Program-made: the position numbers and the translations under genes
Source: Orychophragmus violaceus
Lineage: Eukaryota; Streptophyta; Magnoliopsida; Brassicales; Brassicaceae
Direction of reading: 5' to 3'
Assembly: GCA_030180135.1 (NCBI GenBank)
Contig: CM058234.1
Coordinates: 992,001 to 1,056,000 of the forward strand
DNA length: 64,000 nucleotides
The notes under the pieces: generated by a model
The model's input: only the letters and a program-made list of their open reading frames with translations
Told to the model about the DNA's origin: nothing
The model's database searches: none
Shown: piece by piece, positions 46,694 through 58,168 of the stretch
Layout: each line of letters opens with the position of its first letter
How positions within the stretch are numbered: position 1 is the stretch's first letter

Positions 46694-48254
46694 ATGGAGT
46701 ACGTAAACCCTGAAGGTCTTCGCTTAGATGGTCGCCGATTCAACGAGGTATCTTTACATCTCTATTACTTGTCTTTGTTAACAGCCTCCACAAAAGTTAA
46801 TCTCACTTATACACTTTTACAATAGATGAGACAAATCGTAGCTGAAACTGGAGTGGTTTCCAGAGCTGACGGGTAAACACAGATCTTACTCCTATCTTCA
46901 TCCTTAGTTCTAATTTGGCACTTACATGAATAAAAACTCGAACTTTCTATGTTGTTCTGTCTAGTTCTGCTGTTTTTGAGATGGGTAATACTAAAGTAAT
47001 CGCAGCTGTTTATGGCCCAAGAGAGGTACTCAATCACTCATTCTCTAAGCTTGATACTTGATTGTATGAGTTAGTACTTAGTACGAATTGGGTTTGTTTG
47101 GCTGTGTTTAATTGTATCTCTGTGGCACCCTCAGATTCAAAACAAGAGCCAACAAAAGAATGGTCATGCTTTGGTATGTATATGTTGATCTTTTTGTGTA
47201 TATTCTAGCTATGAATGTGGCTTCGTCCCACTCCAATTGTATATATTTGTAGGTGCTTTGTGAGTATAGTATGGCTCATTTTAGTACTGGTGATCGTAGA
47301 AGACAGAAAAACGACAGGTTACGTTTACTACACATCTAAAAGACTCCGACTTGTTCTTGCAAATTATCATAAAAACTGAACTGTTGTGTGTTGTTGTATG
47401 TTCAGACGATCAACAGAGTTATCTCTTGTCATCCGTCAGACAATGGAAGCCTGCATATTAACCGAATTGTTGCCTCATTCTCAGGTTTACCTTCTTTACT
47501 TTCAAGAAAAGATTGAATTTTCGATATCCATGGCTGGAATCTGAAGTCAATCCTATTTCTGATAGATATCTTTGTTTTGGCTTGCTTCTTGATTGATTGT
47601 TGTCCTTTATGCAGATTGACATTTTCCTTCAGGTTCTACAAGCTGATGGAGGTACTGTATTCTGCAAACGAGCTCTCAAGTTTTCAGTCTCTAGATCTTG
47701 TCATTAAAGTTATTATGTTGTGTAATCAGGAACAAGATCAGCTTGTATCAATGCTGCAACTCTAGCTCTTGCAGACGCTGGAATCCCAATGCGTGATCTT
47801 GCTGTTTCCTGTAGTGCTGGATACTTAAACAGTACTCCACTTCTTGATCTGAACTATGTCGAAGATAGCGCTGGAGGAGCTGATGTAACTGTCGGTATTC
47901 TACCTAAATTAGACAAAGTGACACTCCTTCAGGTTCATCTTCTTCTCTCTATATCAACATTTGTTTTATATACGCAATCAAATTGGTGTTTATGTATTGG
48001 TTTGAAATGTGTAGATGGATGCAAAGTTACCAATGGAAACATTTGAAACGGTGTTTGCGTTGGCATCTGAAGGTTGCAAGGCGATTGCAGAGAGAATACG
48101 CGAGGTAAGCAATGGAGTTCTGGAGCTTTATAGGGTCTCCTTTTTTATCACCATTGAAGAGCATTCTTTGTTTTCTAAATCTTTGGTTCTGTGTTTTGAT
48201 TTGAAGGTACTTCAAGAAAACACCAAACAGCTAGAGTATCGTCGAGCTGCATAG
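46694..48254 (+). CDS. RRP41: Exosome complex subunit RRP41
   Basis: Ten exons (46694-46747, 46826-46872, 46965-47025, 47135-47173, 47253-47317, 47406-47484, 47615-47651, 47730-47932, 48015-48104, 48207-48254) give 240 residues beginning MEYVNPEGLRLDGRRFNEMR. This is an RNase PH-fold protein of the nine-subunit exosome core that degrades and trims RNA in nucleus and cytoplasm. Plant RRP41 is reported to keep phosphorolytic activity. The conserved segments GNTKVIAAVYGPRE, DRRSTELSLVIRQTMEACIL and the catalytic-side region SAGGADVTVGILPKLDKVTL are all present. Length is one residue off the Arabidopsis protein. A 5' UTR intron is possible (donor near 46560, acceptor near 46672). Confidence 0.95.
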
Positions 48255-48370
48255 ACTTCTGAGCTAAGAGTAAAACGAAAATGTACTAAGATTTTTGTCT
48301 ATGAGTTCGTTAAACATTGTTGTTAGTTTTCCCAAACTCAAAAAAGTTAGTAATACTAATGAATGCAAAG

Positions 48371-48896
48371 TAGGCATGCGCATTTGGGTTTGGGTTGGTT
48401 TTTCGGATTTTCTGGTTTAGGACTAAAGATCACTTTTATATATTAGGTCGGGTTTAGTTTGGGTTTATCAGGTTATTTTTATATATTGAGCCGGATTTGA
48501 TTTGGGGTTATCGTGTTGAGTCAAGTTGAGTATCAGAAATTACCAAAAAAATGTCTCAAAAATTGGAAAAATTATTCAAAAGATATTAAAATACTAGAAA
48601 ATACCATAAAATATATCTTAACTATCTAAAAAATCCAAAGGTATTTGAAAATATTTGTCATATAAAAAACTCCAACAAAAAACTACTAAAACTAACCAAA
48701 ATATTCAAAACTAGCATAATTACTTAAAATTAGATAAAAATTTGGATTATTTCGGATACTCGTTTGGGTTCGGTTCGGATCTTATCCAATACTCCGAAAT
48801 ATCAAGATTCAAACTCAATTGGTGTATTTTTGTATAATCGGATCGGAATCAGGTTTTTCGTGTTGGATTCAGATTTCTGGTAAACGCCCAGCCCTA
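48371..48896. mobile_element. hAT-like non-autonomous element
   Basis: The ends TAGGCATGCGCATTT and (complemented) TAGGGCTGGGCGTTT are imperfect inverted repeats. Flanking octamers ATGCAAAG and AAGGAAAG match at 6 of 8. The interior repeats (T/C)GGGTTTGG-like and ATTATTC-like text and has no frame. It lies just downstream of RRP41. Confidence 0.4.
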
Positions 48897-49167
48897 AAGG
48901 AAAGTCTTGCTGTTTTTGGTCAACATGTGAATCCTAATTAAACCGAGTAAAATTAAGCTGCAATATATTGAGTTGAACCGAAAGCTAGATTGAACAGTCT
49001 CATATATCATTACATTAGCCGTTGCCGAGAAAGAAAAAAACAGTGGCTTTGTTTTGTCACTACATCACTCTGCTCATCCAATATTGCAGTACAAAAAAAG
49101 CTGCAGAGACCTTGCAATGGAATAAGCATAATATTCTTTTAAAGATAGCATTCTAAAAGAGTGAGAA

Positions 49168-50984
49168 TCAGAATCCTTTGCTTTGTAGTTCAAGTTGATC
49201 AATACAAAAACTGGACTTAACAGCAGTTAACATAAGCCGGCCGGTCCACTCTTCTCCTGGCTTCAAAGTGATCGGTCTCTCAATTGCTGCACCATCCACA
49301 CAAAGCATGCTTTTATACTCATCATCACCAAAATCCGTCATGGTTTTCGATTTCTTCTCCCATGGATTCCATACAACTACATCATCATAATTCATGAAAA
49401 CCATATCATGTAATAAACAAAAATGAGATGTTGGCTGATTTCTTTACCTGTATCTGGAAGTCCTTCCTTTCCAATAACATATGTTCTTTTCCGTTCATGG
49501 TCAAGAACTGCTACCACTTTGGGGGATCTAAGATAAGTCCGGTCCATCTAATATCAAAAGAAACATTCTGATATGAATTTAAAGAAGATAACTTTGTTCA
49601 GCATCCATGTTTTGATAAGCTTTACCTCAGATTCAAAGGTTATTGCGTCGCCTTGTTCTGTCAATAGCTCTCTTTTGCTGAGATTGTCTAAGTAGTCCAA
49701 TGTCTCTAACCCTTCAATCCTCACTTCACTGTGAACCAAAAAGTGTACATTTTTATGGTTATGATGAATGATTATACTAGCCCTGAGACTTTTAACCGAA
49801 CCGAACAAAAAAATTTCGGTGGTTTTGACCAAAGTTTTTTTTAAATAAACCAAAATAAACTAATTTTAACCAAAATATATTAAAATTTTCGAACGAAACC
49901 GAACCAAACCAAACCGAATATACCCAAAATTAACCGAATTAATTACCCAAACATAACCAATCTGAATAACCGAATATACCCAAAATTAACCGAAGTAACC
50001 AAAGTTAACCTAAATTAACCGATTTTTTCGAAAATTTCGGTTAGTTTCAGCAAAAAATTATTAACCAAAAAAACCGAAACCGAACGGAAGTCCCATGCCT
50101 AGATTATACCATAACACAGAAACTTTTGAACTAAGTAAAAGTACCTTATGTCTGAGACAGAGAGGTAAGTATGATATGCGAATGAGAAGCTAAAGGGCTT
50201 GCCATTGATGTTTCTAATCCGAGAAATCAATGTTAAGTCACCATCTATGGCAAGTGAAACCCGAAGACGGAACTCGAAACTGCAAGAGAAACAAACTCAT
50301 ACAGATTAGAATCTGTTTAAAGAGAGAACATGAAAGCAAGTGATGATGATTTTAACCTGTGAGGCCAATGCTTTAAGTCTTCTTCTGTTGGTTTCAAAAG
50401 AAGATCAACAAATGATTTCCCATAGGATTCATTTGAGTGAAGAGGAGGTGGATTCTCATCTATAACCCAAATTTTGTTCCTTGCAAACCCATGTTGATCA
50501 AGTAATCCACAATCTCCAAACTTCAAACACACAACAACTCAATTACAATTGGTTCAAAACAATGAGACACAACAATGAGAGCTTAAAGTACCTGAGGATA
50601 ACAAATCTGAATCCCTCCACGCATTGATTTTGGGGGTTTGAATAAAGCCTAAACAATTTACAAATATAAAAATCAGATCTTTATGTTTCTCATTCTTGGC
50701 TATGTTTGAAGGTTTGTTGTCTACTACACATACCTTGTTGCTAGTAAAAAGAAGCTCTTCACCTAACTCATTCCTCCATGAAATCACTTGTCCTCCATGT
50801 AAACTAATCTGGAAAATCAAACCCAATTCAAAAAATCTCGAATTTGAGAGAGAGTTGAAGAAAAAGTTGGTACCTTTGCTGAAGCTCCATGTGGGTTTCT
50901 GAGAAGGACTTGGTCAATGTCATTCCAATCTTTGGTTAACTCAATGGCTGCTTTGTGATCCCACACTGCTGCGTAATGACCCAT
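49168..50984 (-). CDS. Glucose-6-phosphate 1-epimerase-like protein
   Basis: Eight exons on the minus strand (50984-50874, 50808-50734, 50648-50592, 50520-50357, 50279-50145, 49728-49626, 49547-49448, 49376-49168) give 317 residues starting MGHYAAVWDHKAAIELTKDW. The fold is galactose mutarotase-like. Recognisable family blocks are HGGQVISWRN with LLFTSNKALFKPPKSMRGGI, then DQHGFARN, FAYHTYLSVSDI (conserved His of the active site), and TYVIGKEGLPDT with VVWNPWEKK near the C-terminus. The family interconverts alpha and beta anomers of hexose-6-phosphates, probably in the cytosol. The position next to RRP41 matches Arabidopsis At3g61610. The intron between exons 5 and 6 carries a hAT element with a perfect duplication. 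All junctions keep frame. Confidence 0.93.
49778..50101. mobile_element. Short hAT element inside an intron
   Basis: This 324-base element has TAGCCCTGAGACTT and, at the other end in complement, TAGGCATGGGACTT as terminal inverted repeats. It is flanked by a perfect 8-base duplication GATTATAC (49770-49777 and 50102-50109). The interior is made of repeated AACCGAA(C/T) text and codes for nothing. It lies within the epimerase-like gene's fifth intron. Confidence 0.88.
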
Positions 50985-52262
50985 TCTTTCTTCTTTCTGT
51001 TCTAATTTTGAAAATCTCTCAAGAACTTCCCGACAAGTTCTCTCTCAGACCAAAGCAAAAGAGTAAGACGACAAAAGTGCTTTTTTGCTTTATCACAAAA
51101 ATCTCATGACCACGACGTGATTAGATCTGGAAATCTATTACTCTTTTTTAAGTAGTCTCTGTTCTCTCAATGGAATTAATAAAATAAAAGGGATAGAGAT
51201 GGAACACAACACCTGGCTAGAGAATGAACACAACACCTATCTTTTAAGTATGGGATTAGTTTTTTTCAAGATTGGGATCTGATGTAATCCAACAAAAGAG
51301 AAAAGGTTAAGAACAGATTATGTACACAGTTTGATGAACTTAAGGGTTTATATAGACATGCAATGCTTTAGATAGACATGACGGAAACAGAACTGAACTT
51401 TCTTCATGATATAGAAGAAAGTATTTTTTTATAAATTTATTAATTTCATTAATTATTGTATTTTAAATGTTAGCATTTATTTGTTTGTTAATGTCCAACC
51501 TGTCTTTAATTAAAATATTAAGATACAGACATAATTTTTGAGGTTAGAGGAGACGAACGATACCTTAATTAGTGGACTAGATTCTTGGTGCACGAGGATA
51601 CCGAGAGGAAAAAACTATTAGTCTTTCCCTAATCTGTACTATCGATTTATAATTCTATATTTTTGTTTGTTACACATCCGTATCTAAGAGCCTTTTGTTA
51701 CTACATTTTACAAAAAATTAGTTTCCTTAATATACAGTATAAAATGTAGTATAAATCATCATTATGAATTTTGTACCTTCAAAAATTGCAAAATAAAAAT
51801 TCATAGTAGTATATAGTATATACTATTTGGTAAAATTGTAACAACAAATTATGATTAATCGAATTAGATAACGGTATTTTGCGCTAAAATAATTAAATTC
51901 TTAATTTTGATAATTCTATTTTATATAAAATTTCATGCTATCATTTAATGTTCAAAACAAAAATTGTAACAAAAATGCAACATCACAATTCATGTATACT
52001 TTCTGTGTCATGATTGTCTAATAAAAAATGAATGATTGAGAACAGTAAGTAGATGACACCGTACCACGTGTACGGTATCTAACAATCGGTCAGTTTCTTT
52101 GATTAAAATAATTTAATTTGAATTCAATTGGAGGAATTTAGTAAAGTCCAACTCGAACAAATGCATGGCTCAAATCAAAAGCCAGGTCTATTTCAATCAA
52201 TCCAAGTAGACTGTTAAATACTCTATCCAAAATGCTATGACATAGCAGTTCTGTTAAACGAG
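50985..52262. other. Intergenic region upstream of the epimerase-like gene
   Basis: The first 150-200 bases are probably promoter and 5' UTR of the minus-strand gene. The remainder is AT-rich with no supported gene. Confidence 0.45.
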
Positions 52263-52436
52263 CAATGTATTATACATATTTTTTTTTTGTGCAACCAACG
52301 ATTATATTAATCTTAAATGCGGATTACAAGTAGATGGTTCTTTGCCGAAGAGAACAACACACTTGTTACATAAATGAAAATCAAAGCATAATAAAGATAG
52401 GTTTTTTTTTTTGGTCGAACCATAAATCCATTAAAC

Positions 52437-55400
52437 TTAAGATGAGAGTACAGAGAGGCTACAGAGGGCCTTCTTAGCTATGGCATCAGCCTTACAATTA
52501 GAGTTTCTAGGAATGAAATAGAAAGTTACAGAGATAAATTGCACAATAATTGATCTAATGTCATGGAGAATGGCATGAAGATCATTATGATGCTCAGACC
52601 CGGAGAGGAGCTGCACCAGAGTAAGCGAGTCAGACCGCACCTGGAGAGATCGAAAGCCTGATAGGAGAGCATGCTGGAGAAGATGCAGCACTGCCCATGC
52701 TTCAGCTGCTAGAGCTGAAGGAATAAGAGTTTTAGATGCAGAAAAATCCTGCAAAAGATTACCCGGAAGGGTTTCCGTAGAGTGACGGTAGTGCCAACCA
52801 AACCCACTGAGGAGAGTTGTCGGCTGCCAGGCTGCATCCACCTGACCGATGAGCCCGATGTCTGGAGGAGGAGGATGGAGAAACCTGATCGGAGAAGGTG
52901 TCAGTCGCTCCAATTGTGCTGAGGACCAAAGTTTTGCTTCTGTGATGGCTTTGATAAGGATTTCAGCTTCAGAGAAATGCCGATCTTCAAACAAGAGCTT
53001 ATTACGGGAGATCCATAAGAACCAGCAAATCCAAGGGTAGAGAGGAGAGGAGACTCCTAGAGGAGGAAGATTTGGCCAAGATACAGCTGATTGGAGGAAA
53101 GTAGAGAAAGAGATACCTTGTGGGATTTGAAGGCCAGCGATAGGGGTCAAATCCCAGACGCTTTTTGCAAAGGGACATTCCAGGAGAACGTGTTCTATAG
53201 TTTCCTGAGTCCCACATCTTTTGCAGGCTGAGTTGATGTCCATTCCTCTGCGCCGGAGTTGGTCACCTACTGGTAATGCTCCGACAGTCGCTTTCCAGAG
53301 GAAAGAGCAGATTTTTGGAGCTGTTTTCAGTTTCCAGATAACTCTCTGGTAGTTTATCGAGGGAAGGAGGTTGGGTTTCTGGTTTAAGGTAAGGGTACAG
53401 TATCCTGATTTGGTTGTATAGCGCCCTGATTTATTAGGTAGCCAAGCAAGGGAGTCGGAGCGGCCTTGCTTTGGGGGGTTTAGCAAGAGAATCTGATGCT
53501 CATAGACTGGTATAATGTCCCGAATTGCTTGAACGTTCCAATGACCAGATATTGGGCAGACAAGGTCTGCAACTGTAGAGGAGTCATAGGCTGGAGGAGA
53601 CGGGCCAATTGGCTTAACAGGGGCTGAGGTCGAGAGCCATGGGTCATGCCAGATATTGACCGAAGCACCATCTCCTATCAACCAGCCCAGACCCTCTCGA
53701 AGTACTTTCCGACCAGCTAAAATACCGGTCCAACCGTAAGAAGCACCCGAAGTTGATTCAACGTCTAAGAGGCTTGCGGCAGAACAATACTTCCCAAGGA
53801 GGACTCTAGCCAAGAGCGAGTCTGGGTTTTTTATCAGTCTCCAGCCAATCTTTGCGAGCAGGGAATCATTGAATGGTTCAATATCTCGGAATCCAAGGCC
53901 TCCAGCATTCTTCGGGAGGGTGAGTTTAGCCCAAGACACCCATGACATTTTCCGAGTATCCGGATTGGAGTCCCACCAAAACCTGGTGAGCACGGATTGA
54001 AGGCTGTCGCAAAGGGAGATTGGGAGTTTGAAACAAGAGAGAGTATAGGACGGCATCGCCGAGAGGACAGATTTTAGCATGATGCTTTTACCGGCTGAGG
54101 ATAAGAATTTTGTAGTCCAGCTGTGTGATTTTCGTTTAACCTTTTCCACTGTTTCTGCGAAAATCTCTTTCTTTTTCATGTCAAATCCTTCGGGCAGGCC
54201 CAAGTATTTTCCAGATCCGCCTTCTCTTGAGATGTTAAGAATCTGTGCTGCCCATCTCCTTTGGCGTCTCGGGGTTTTAGAGGAAAACGTAATGGCTGAT
54301 TTTGTTCTGTTAATGGATTGACCTGAGACTGCTTCGTATGTATCTAGAATTCTGCGGAGGGAGAGGCAACTTCTTTTATCAGTAGCGCAAAAGAACATGG
54401 TGTCGTCAGCGAACAAGAGATGGTTGACTTTAGGACTTTTCCGAGAGACTCTGATTCCACTGAGGCGTTTAGAGTGTTGAGCTTGGGTACAGAGGTTAGA
54501 GAGAACTTCGGTACACAGGATGAATAGGTAAGGAGAGAGGGGATCTCCTTGGCGGAGGCCTCGAGAAGGATGGACTTTTCCTTGAGCTGCTCCGTTAATT
54601 AAGAAGGAATACGAGACTGTTGTAACACATTCCATAATCCAGCAGATGAAGGTAGGATGGAAACCAAGCCGGGTAAGGACTGCGTTTAGGAATTTCCACT
54701 CAATGCGATCGTACGCCTTACTCATATCAGTCTTGACAGCCATAAAACCTTTTTTCTGAGATTTGGTGTGCTTGAGAAAGTGTAAGGTTTCGTGGGTTAT
54801 GAGAACATTATCGGTAATGGCTCGGCAGGGAACGAAAGCGGATTGATTCTCTGAGATAAGAGAGGGCAGGTAGGATTGGAGCCTTCGGGTAAGGATTTTG
54901 GCCACTATTTTATACGCAACATTGCACAGCGCGATGGGACGAAAATCAGAGACTTTGCTTGCTCCTGTTGATTTGGGTATTAGCCGGATATGTGTTTCAT
55001 TAGATCTTGGAGGGAAGGTTTTAGACGTGAAGAACTGTCGGACATCGCTACAGATGTCTGCTCCGATAATGGTCCAAAAGGTCTGATAGAACCCAGCCGT
55101 GAACCCATCCGGGCCGGGTGTTTTGGAGTGATGAATGGAGAATACAGCAGCCTTTATCTCCTGGTCATCTGGAATGGTTATAAGTGAAGCGTTTACTTCC
55201 TCTGAGATGCTAGGTTGGAGAACTTCAGAAACAATTTGGAAGTCTGAATTACCGTTGGAAGAGAAGATATTCTGAAAATATTGGGTGATGATAGTTACGA
55301 ACTGGTGTTCTTCATGTTGAGCAATCCCATCTTCATTCTCCAGAACAGTGAATCGGTTCTGTAACCGTCTGCTTCTGGTAGCCGCATGGAAGAATGGAGT

Positions 55401-56414
55401 ATTCCTGTCTCCACTGTGTAACCAAATAATCCTGCTCCTGAGTTTCCAAAACTGTTCTTCAGCAGTATAAAGAGCATCTAGGTCTTTGGTTAGGACAGAT
55501 ATAAGGGCCTGGTCTGGGACATCAGCAGAGAGAGCTGATTCCAATTGGGTTCGTAGCTTGGCTATTTCTGAGGCACTGTTCACCGAATGGGATTTGGACC
55601 AGTTGATAATCTCTGCTCTACAGTTGTTGAATTTGGAGAGGACCGAGAGATTGTCCGAGGCTGACCAGGTTTCATCAATGAGTGAGTGGATCTCTTCTTT
55701 GTGCCTCAGGCGGTTATCAAAGCGGAACAGACCTCTTTTCTTGACTCTGGATTCATCAAAAATTGTTAGCAGAGGTCGGTGATCAGACCCTTCATAACGA
55801 AGGTATTCAGATCTGCCAGATGGGAACTGTTCACTCCATGCAACGTTAGAGATTGAGCGATCAAGGCGTTCTCTGACAAAGTGGGTATGTCTCATTCCAC
55901 GCCAAGACAGGGGGTTGCCGGAACGCTTGATGTTCCAGAGACCATTTTGTGAGAGAAAGCCACGGAAATTGGAGAATGAAGCTTCTGACCGTCGCGGTCC
56001 TCCCACTTTTTCAATATGATCTGCAATATCATTGAAATCACCAGTTAAAGACCAAGCCTCTGATCTGAAGGATCCTAAGATCGACAAGTTTTGCCAAACT
56101 TCCTGTCTTAGTTGAACATCTGGTTCACCGTATACGAACGTGATGAATGAGATCTTGCCTTTGAATTTAATTTTCGTATCTATGAAGTTTATATCTGAAT
56201 GTAGGATGGTGAGATCAACATCTGATTTCCAACCTAAGGCTAGTCCACCGCTGAGACCACGAGGAGGGACTGTGACACAGTTAGGGTAGTCAAATTCTTT
56301 AAATTTAGAGAGTACATAGTCATCCTTCCTTTTGGTTTCAGATAAAAAGAGTACATCAGGGAAAATAGATCGACGGATTTCCCTGAGTCTTGGAACTGCC
56401 AATTTACTACCCAT
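52437..56414 (-). CDS. LINE ORF2: endonuclease, reverse transcriptase, RNase H
   Basis: The 1325-residue frame carries, in order, an AP-type endonuclease (SETK near residue 25, TGDFND near 123, RLDR near 187, GSDHRPLL near 210), a non-LTR reverse transcriptase (FRPIALCNVAYKIVAKIL, KTDMSKAYDRIEW, GLRQGDPLSPYLF and the catalytic FADD near 655), a zf-RVT domain (CKRCGTQETIEHVLLECPF) and a plant-type C-terminal RNase H (VDAAW, AEAWAVLHLL, SDSLTLVQLL, NCKADAIAK). It nicks DNA and copies the LINE RNA at the target. The first ATG lies within the endonuclease motif WNCQGMG; the conserved residues before it are encoded upstream in the same frame, overlapping the end of ORF1, so this ATG is probably not the real start. 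Confidence 0.95.
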   Translation of the reverse strand: MGSKLAVPRLREIRRSIFPDVLFLSETKRKDDYVLSKFKEFDYPNCVTVPPRGLSGGLALGWKSDVDLTILHSDINFIDTKIKFKGKISFITFVYGEPDVQLRQEVWQNLSILGSFRSEAWSLTGDFNDIADHIEKVGGPRRSEASFSNFRGFLSQNGLWNIKRSGNPLSWRGMRHTHFVRERLDRSISNVAWSEQFPSGRSEYLRYEGSDHRPLLTIFDESRVKKRGLFRFDNRLRHKEEIHSLIDETWSASDNLSVLSKFNNCRAEIINWSKSHSVNSASEIAKLRTQLESALSADVPDQALISVLTKDLDALYTAEEQFWKLRSRIIWLHSGDRNTPFFHAATRSRRLQNRFTVLENEDGIAQHEEHQFVTIITQYFQNIFSSNGNSDFQIVSEVLQPSISEEVNASLITIPDDQEIKAAVFSIHHSKTPGPDGFTAGFYQTFWTIIGADICSDVRQFFTSKTFPPRSNETHIRLIPKSTGASKVSDFRPIALCNVAYKIVAKILTRRLQSYLPSLISENQSAFVPCRAITDNVLITHETLHFLKHTKSQKKGFMAVKTDMSKAYDRIEWKFLNAVLTRLGFHPTFICWIMECVTTVSYSFLINGAAQGKVHPSRGLRQGDPLSPYLFILCTEVLSNLCTQAQHSKRLSGIRVSRKSPKVNHLLFADDTMFFCATDKRSCLSLRRILDTYEAVSGQSINRTKSAITFSSKTPRRQRRWAAQILNISREGGSGKYLGLPEGFDMKKKEIFAETVEKVKRKSHSWTTKFLSSAGKSIMLKSVLSAMPSYTLSCFKLPISLCDSLQSVLTRFWWDSNPDTRKMSWVSWAKLTLPKNAGGLGFRDIEPFNDSLLAKIGWRLIKNPDSLLARVLLGKYCSAASLLDVESTSGASYGWTGILAGRKVLREGLGWLIGDGASVNIWHDPWLSTSAPVKPIGPSPPAYDSSTVADLVCPISGHWNVQAIRDIIPVYEHQILLLNPPKQGRSDSLAWLPNKSGRYTTKSGYCTLTLNQKPNLLPSINYQRVIWKLKTAPKICSFLWKATVGALPVGDQLRRRGMDINSACKRCGTQETIEHVLLECPFAKSVWDLTPIAGLQIPQGISFSTFLQSAVSWPNLPPLGVSSPLYPWICWFLWISRNKLLFEDRHFSEAEILIKAITEAKLWSSAQLERLTPSPIRFLHPPPPDIGLIGQVDAAWQPTTLLSGFGWHYRHSTETLPGNLLQDFSASKTLIPSALAAEAWAVLHLLQHALLSGFRSLQVRSDSLTLVQLLSGSEHHNDLHAILHDIRSIIVQFISVTFYFIPRNSNCKADAIAKKALCSLSVLSS

Positions 56415-56440
56415 TCCTTGACAGTTCCAGCTCAGGACAG

Positions 56441-58168
56441 CTAAGGAAGATGAGATGGTCGTGCCCGAAAATCCGCAGAGGACTGACGAGCCGCTTGTCT
56501 CGATGGAGGGATTAACACTGAAGCAGGGTGGGGAGGTTGAGAGGAGTTCAAAGCAGGGTCATGGGTTTGGTCAGTTGGAAGCTTTCTACGAGATTTTGGT
56601 TTTGCTGCAGGTCCTAGACGCTTCTTCAGACTAACTCCTTGTAGTGGGCTTCTCACAACTTTCTTCCTAGCTTGTGAGCCTTTTATCATTCGTTTTTTGG
56701 GGGGAGGTTTAGGGATAGGGATGTCCGTTGGGTTGGGTGGGATGGAACTGTTGGGTGCAGGATCTAGACGAAGGGAGGTATGGATTCTTGGCGTTGTCGT
56801 GCTATCTTGCTGCTGTGGGTTCTGGGGGGCAGATGTGTGCACACGCTTTCCACTGCTCAAGATGAATTCCTCCTGGACTGGCACATGTTCATAGAGAACT
56901 TCAATATCCTGCAACCTACTGGAACCTGACAGATGGTCCTGGTAGAGTCTGCCTCCGCTTCTCTGCTGCTGAGGAGGAGGCGGTAGTGTCAGAGGGTGGT
57001 TATGGGGAGAAGTTGATCTATGAGAAAGTCTCCTTTCACCACTTGATTGTGTCGGGAAATGTCTTGGATTCAGGGGTGAGGAGGATGCGGAGTGGGAAGC
57101 TCCTGTTAGCGGTTGGAAAGTAGTTTCTTTCCTGGGGGATTCGAGGTTCTGTTTCCTCGGTTTAATGGACACAGACTCAGATCCTTGACGAGGTTGGTAG
57201 GATCTTCTGGGTGGGGAGCGAGAATGTCGCCTAGTAAAGAGGTTTTGATTTGTTAGATTCCTTGGTCCATAGCCAGAGAGCTGTGGTCTCCTAGACTGGG
57301 ACTGCCGAGATCGTTCTTGGAACTCATGGGGTCTAATATAGTTAGCAGTAAGTCTGGATGAAGCTGGTATTCTCTGATTTGGGTTAATGTCGGGACGAAA
57401 GTGTTGAGAGTGGATTCGATCCTTAGCTGAGGAGTTCCTAGCTTCTGCATCCAGTCGGTTAGAGGTACGATGTTGGTGTACACTCTGGTTTCTGTTGTCC
57501 CTGGAAGGGGTTTGAATTAAATTGCAGTCATCTTGTTCATGGGTCAAGGAGAGACAGTGGAAGCAGTGTTTCTTCAACTTGTCGTAGATGAAGTCCACAG
57601 TCGTAACATCATTCGACGGTAGACGGATCTCCATATTTTTCTCCAGGGGTCGCAGTCCATTGAGGGAAACTCTGACTTTTGACTGCTCAAGGTTACAATC
57701 AATATACTTTCCCAGTTCACTGCCTATTGTCTTAAGAGTGTCGACAGACCAGAAGTGGAGGGGGATATTGTTTACACCGATCCAGAAGGTGATATCCGAA
57801 GGGAAGTCCGCTGAAACTATCGGTTCCCAGCGTTGGAGGAGGATCATCCAGCTCTTAAAGTGGTAAGGTCCCTTATCTAAGACCATCTGGAGCTCTGCCT
57901 CCGACTGGAATCTGAACTGAAACCGCTCCGGTCCCATAGCACGACCACTGACTCTGCCTTCAAGTCCCCAGAGGTGAGGGAAGTATGAAAGGAGAGCTCT
58001 GGGATACTGGATCTCTGGGTTAGTGACTCTACCAATAAGAGTGAAGTGATTATCCTCGATAAGTTGCAAGCTATTACTCTCAGGAATGCGGACTGGAGAG
58101 CGGCGCCTGGGGTAGGAAGAAGCTTCTGGCCATTTACCCTTATCACGGCGAGTTAATCGGTGATTCAT
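56441..58168 (-). CDS. LINE ORF1: DUF4283 RNA-binding protein with zinc knuckle
   Basis: The 575-residue frame begins MNHRLTRRDKGKWPEASSYP. Residues about 35-190 form a DUF4283 domain (FTLIGRVTNPE, YFPHLWGLEGRVSGRAMG, WMILLQRWEPI). A CCHC knuckle follows (CFHCLSLTHEQDDC, about residues 199-212). The rest is a long basic, Pro/Ser/Arg-rich tail typical of nucleic-acid chaperones. The protein is expected to coat the LINE RNA and form the ribonucleoprotein with ORF2. The stop (56441-56443) overlaps the upstream extension of ORF2 in another phase. Confidence 0.93.
   Translation of the reverse strand: MNHRLTRRDKGKWPEASSYPRRRSPVRIPESNSLQLIEDNHFTLIGRVTNPEIQYPRALLSYFPHLWGLEGRVSGRAMGPERFQFRFQSEAELQMVLDKGPYHFKSWMILLQRWEPIVSADFPSDITFWIGVNNIPLHFWSVDTLKTIGSELGKYIDCNLEQSKVRVSLNGLRPLEKNMEIRLPSNDVTTVDFIYDKLKKHCFHCLSLTHEQDDCNLIQTPSRDNRNQSVHQHRTSNRLDAEARNSSAKDRIHSQHFRPDINPNQRIPASSRLTANYIRPHEFQERSRQSQSRRPQLSGYGPRNLTNQNLFTRRHSRSPPRRSYQPRQGSESVSIKPRKQNLESPRKETTFQPLTGASHSASSSPLNPRHFPTQSSGERRLSHRSTSPHNHPLTLPPPPQQQRSGGRLYQDHLSGSSRLQDIEVLYEHVPVQEEFILSSGKRVHTSAPQNPQQQDSTTTPRIHTSLRLDPAPNSSIPPNPTDIPIPKPPPKKRMIKGSQARKKVVRSPLQGVSLKKRLGPAAKPKSRRKLPTDQTHDPALNSSQPPHPASVLIPPSRQAARQSSADFRARPSHLP

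Noticed and set aside
52849..53040. Short plus-strand frames within the LINE and, similarly, within gag and pol of the LTR elements
   Set aside because: They are antisense shadows of long coding frames with clear protein motifs.
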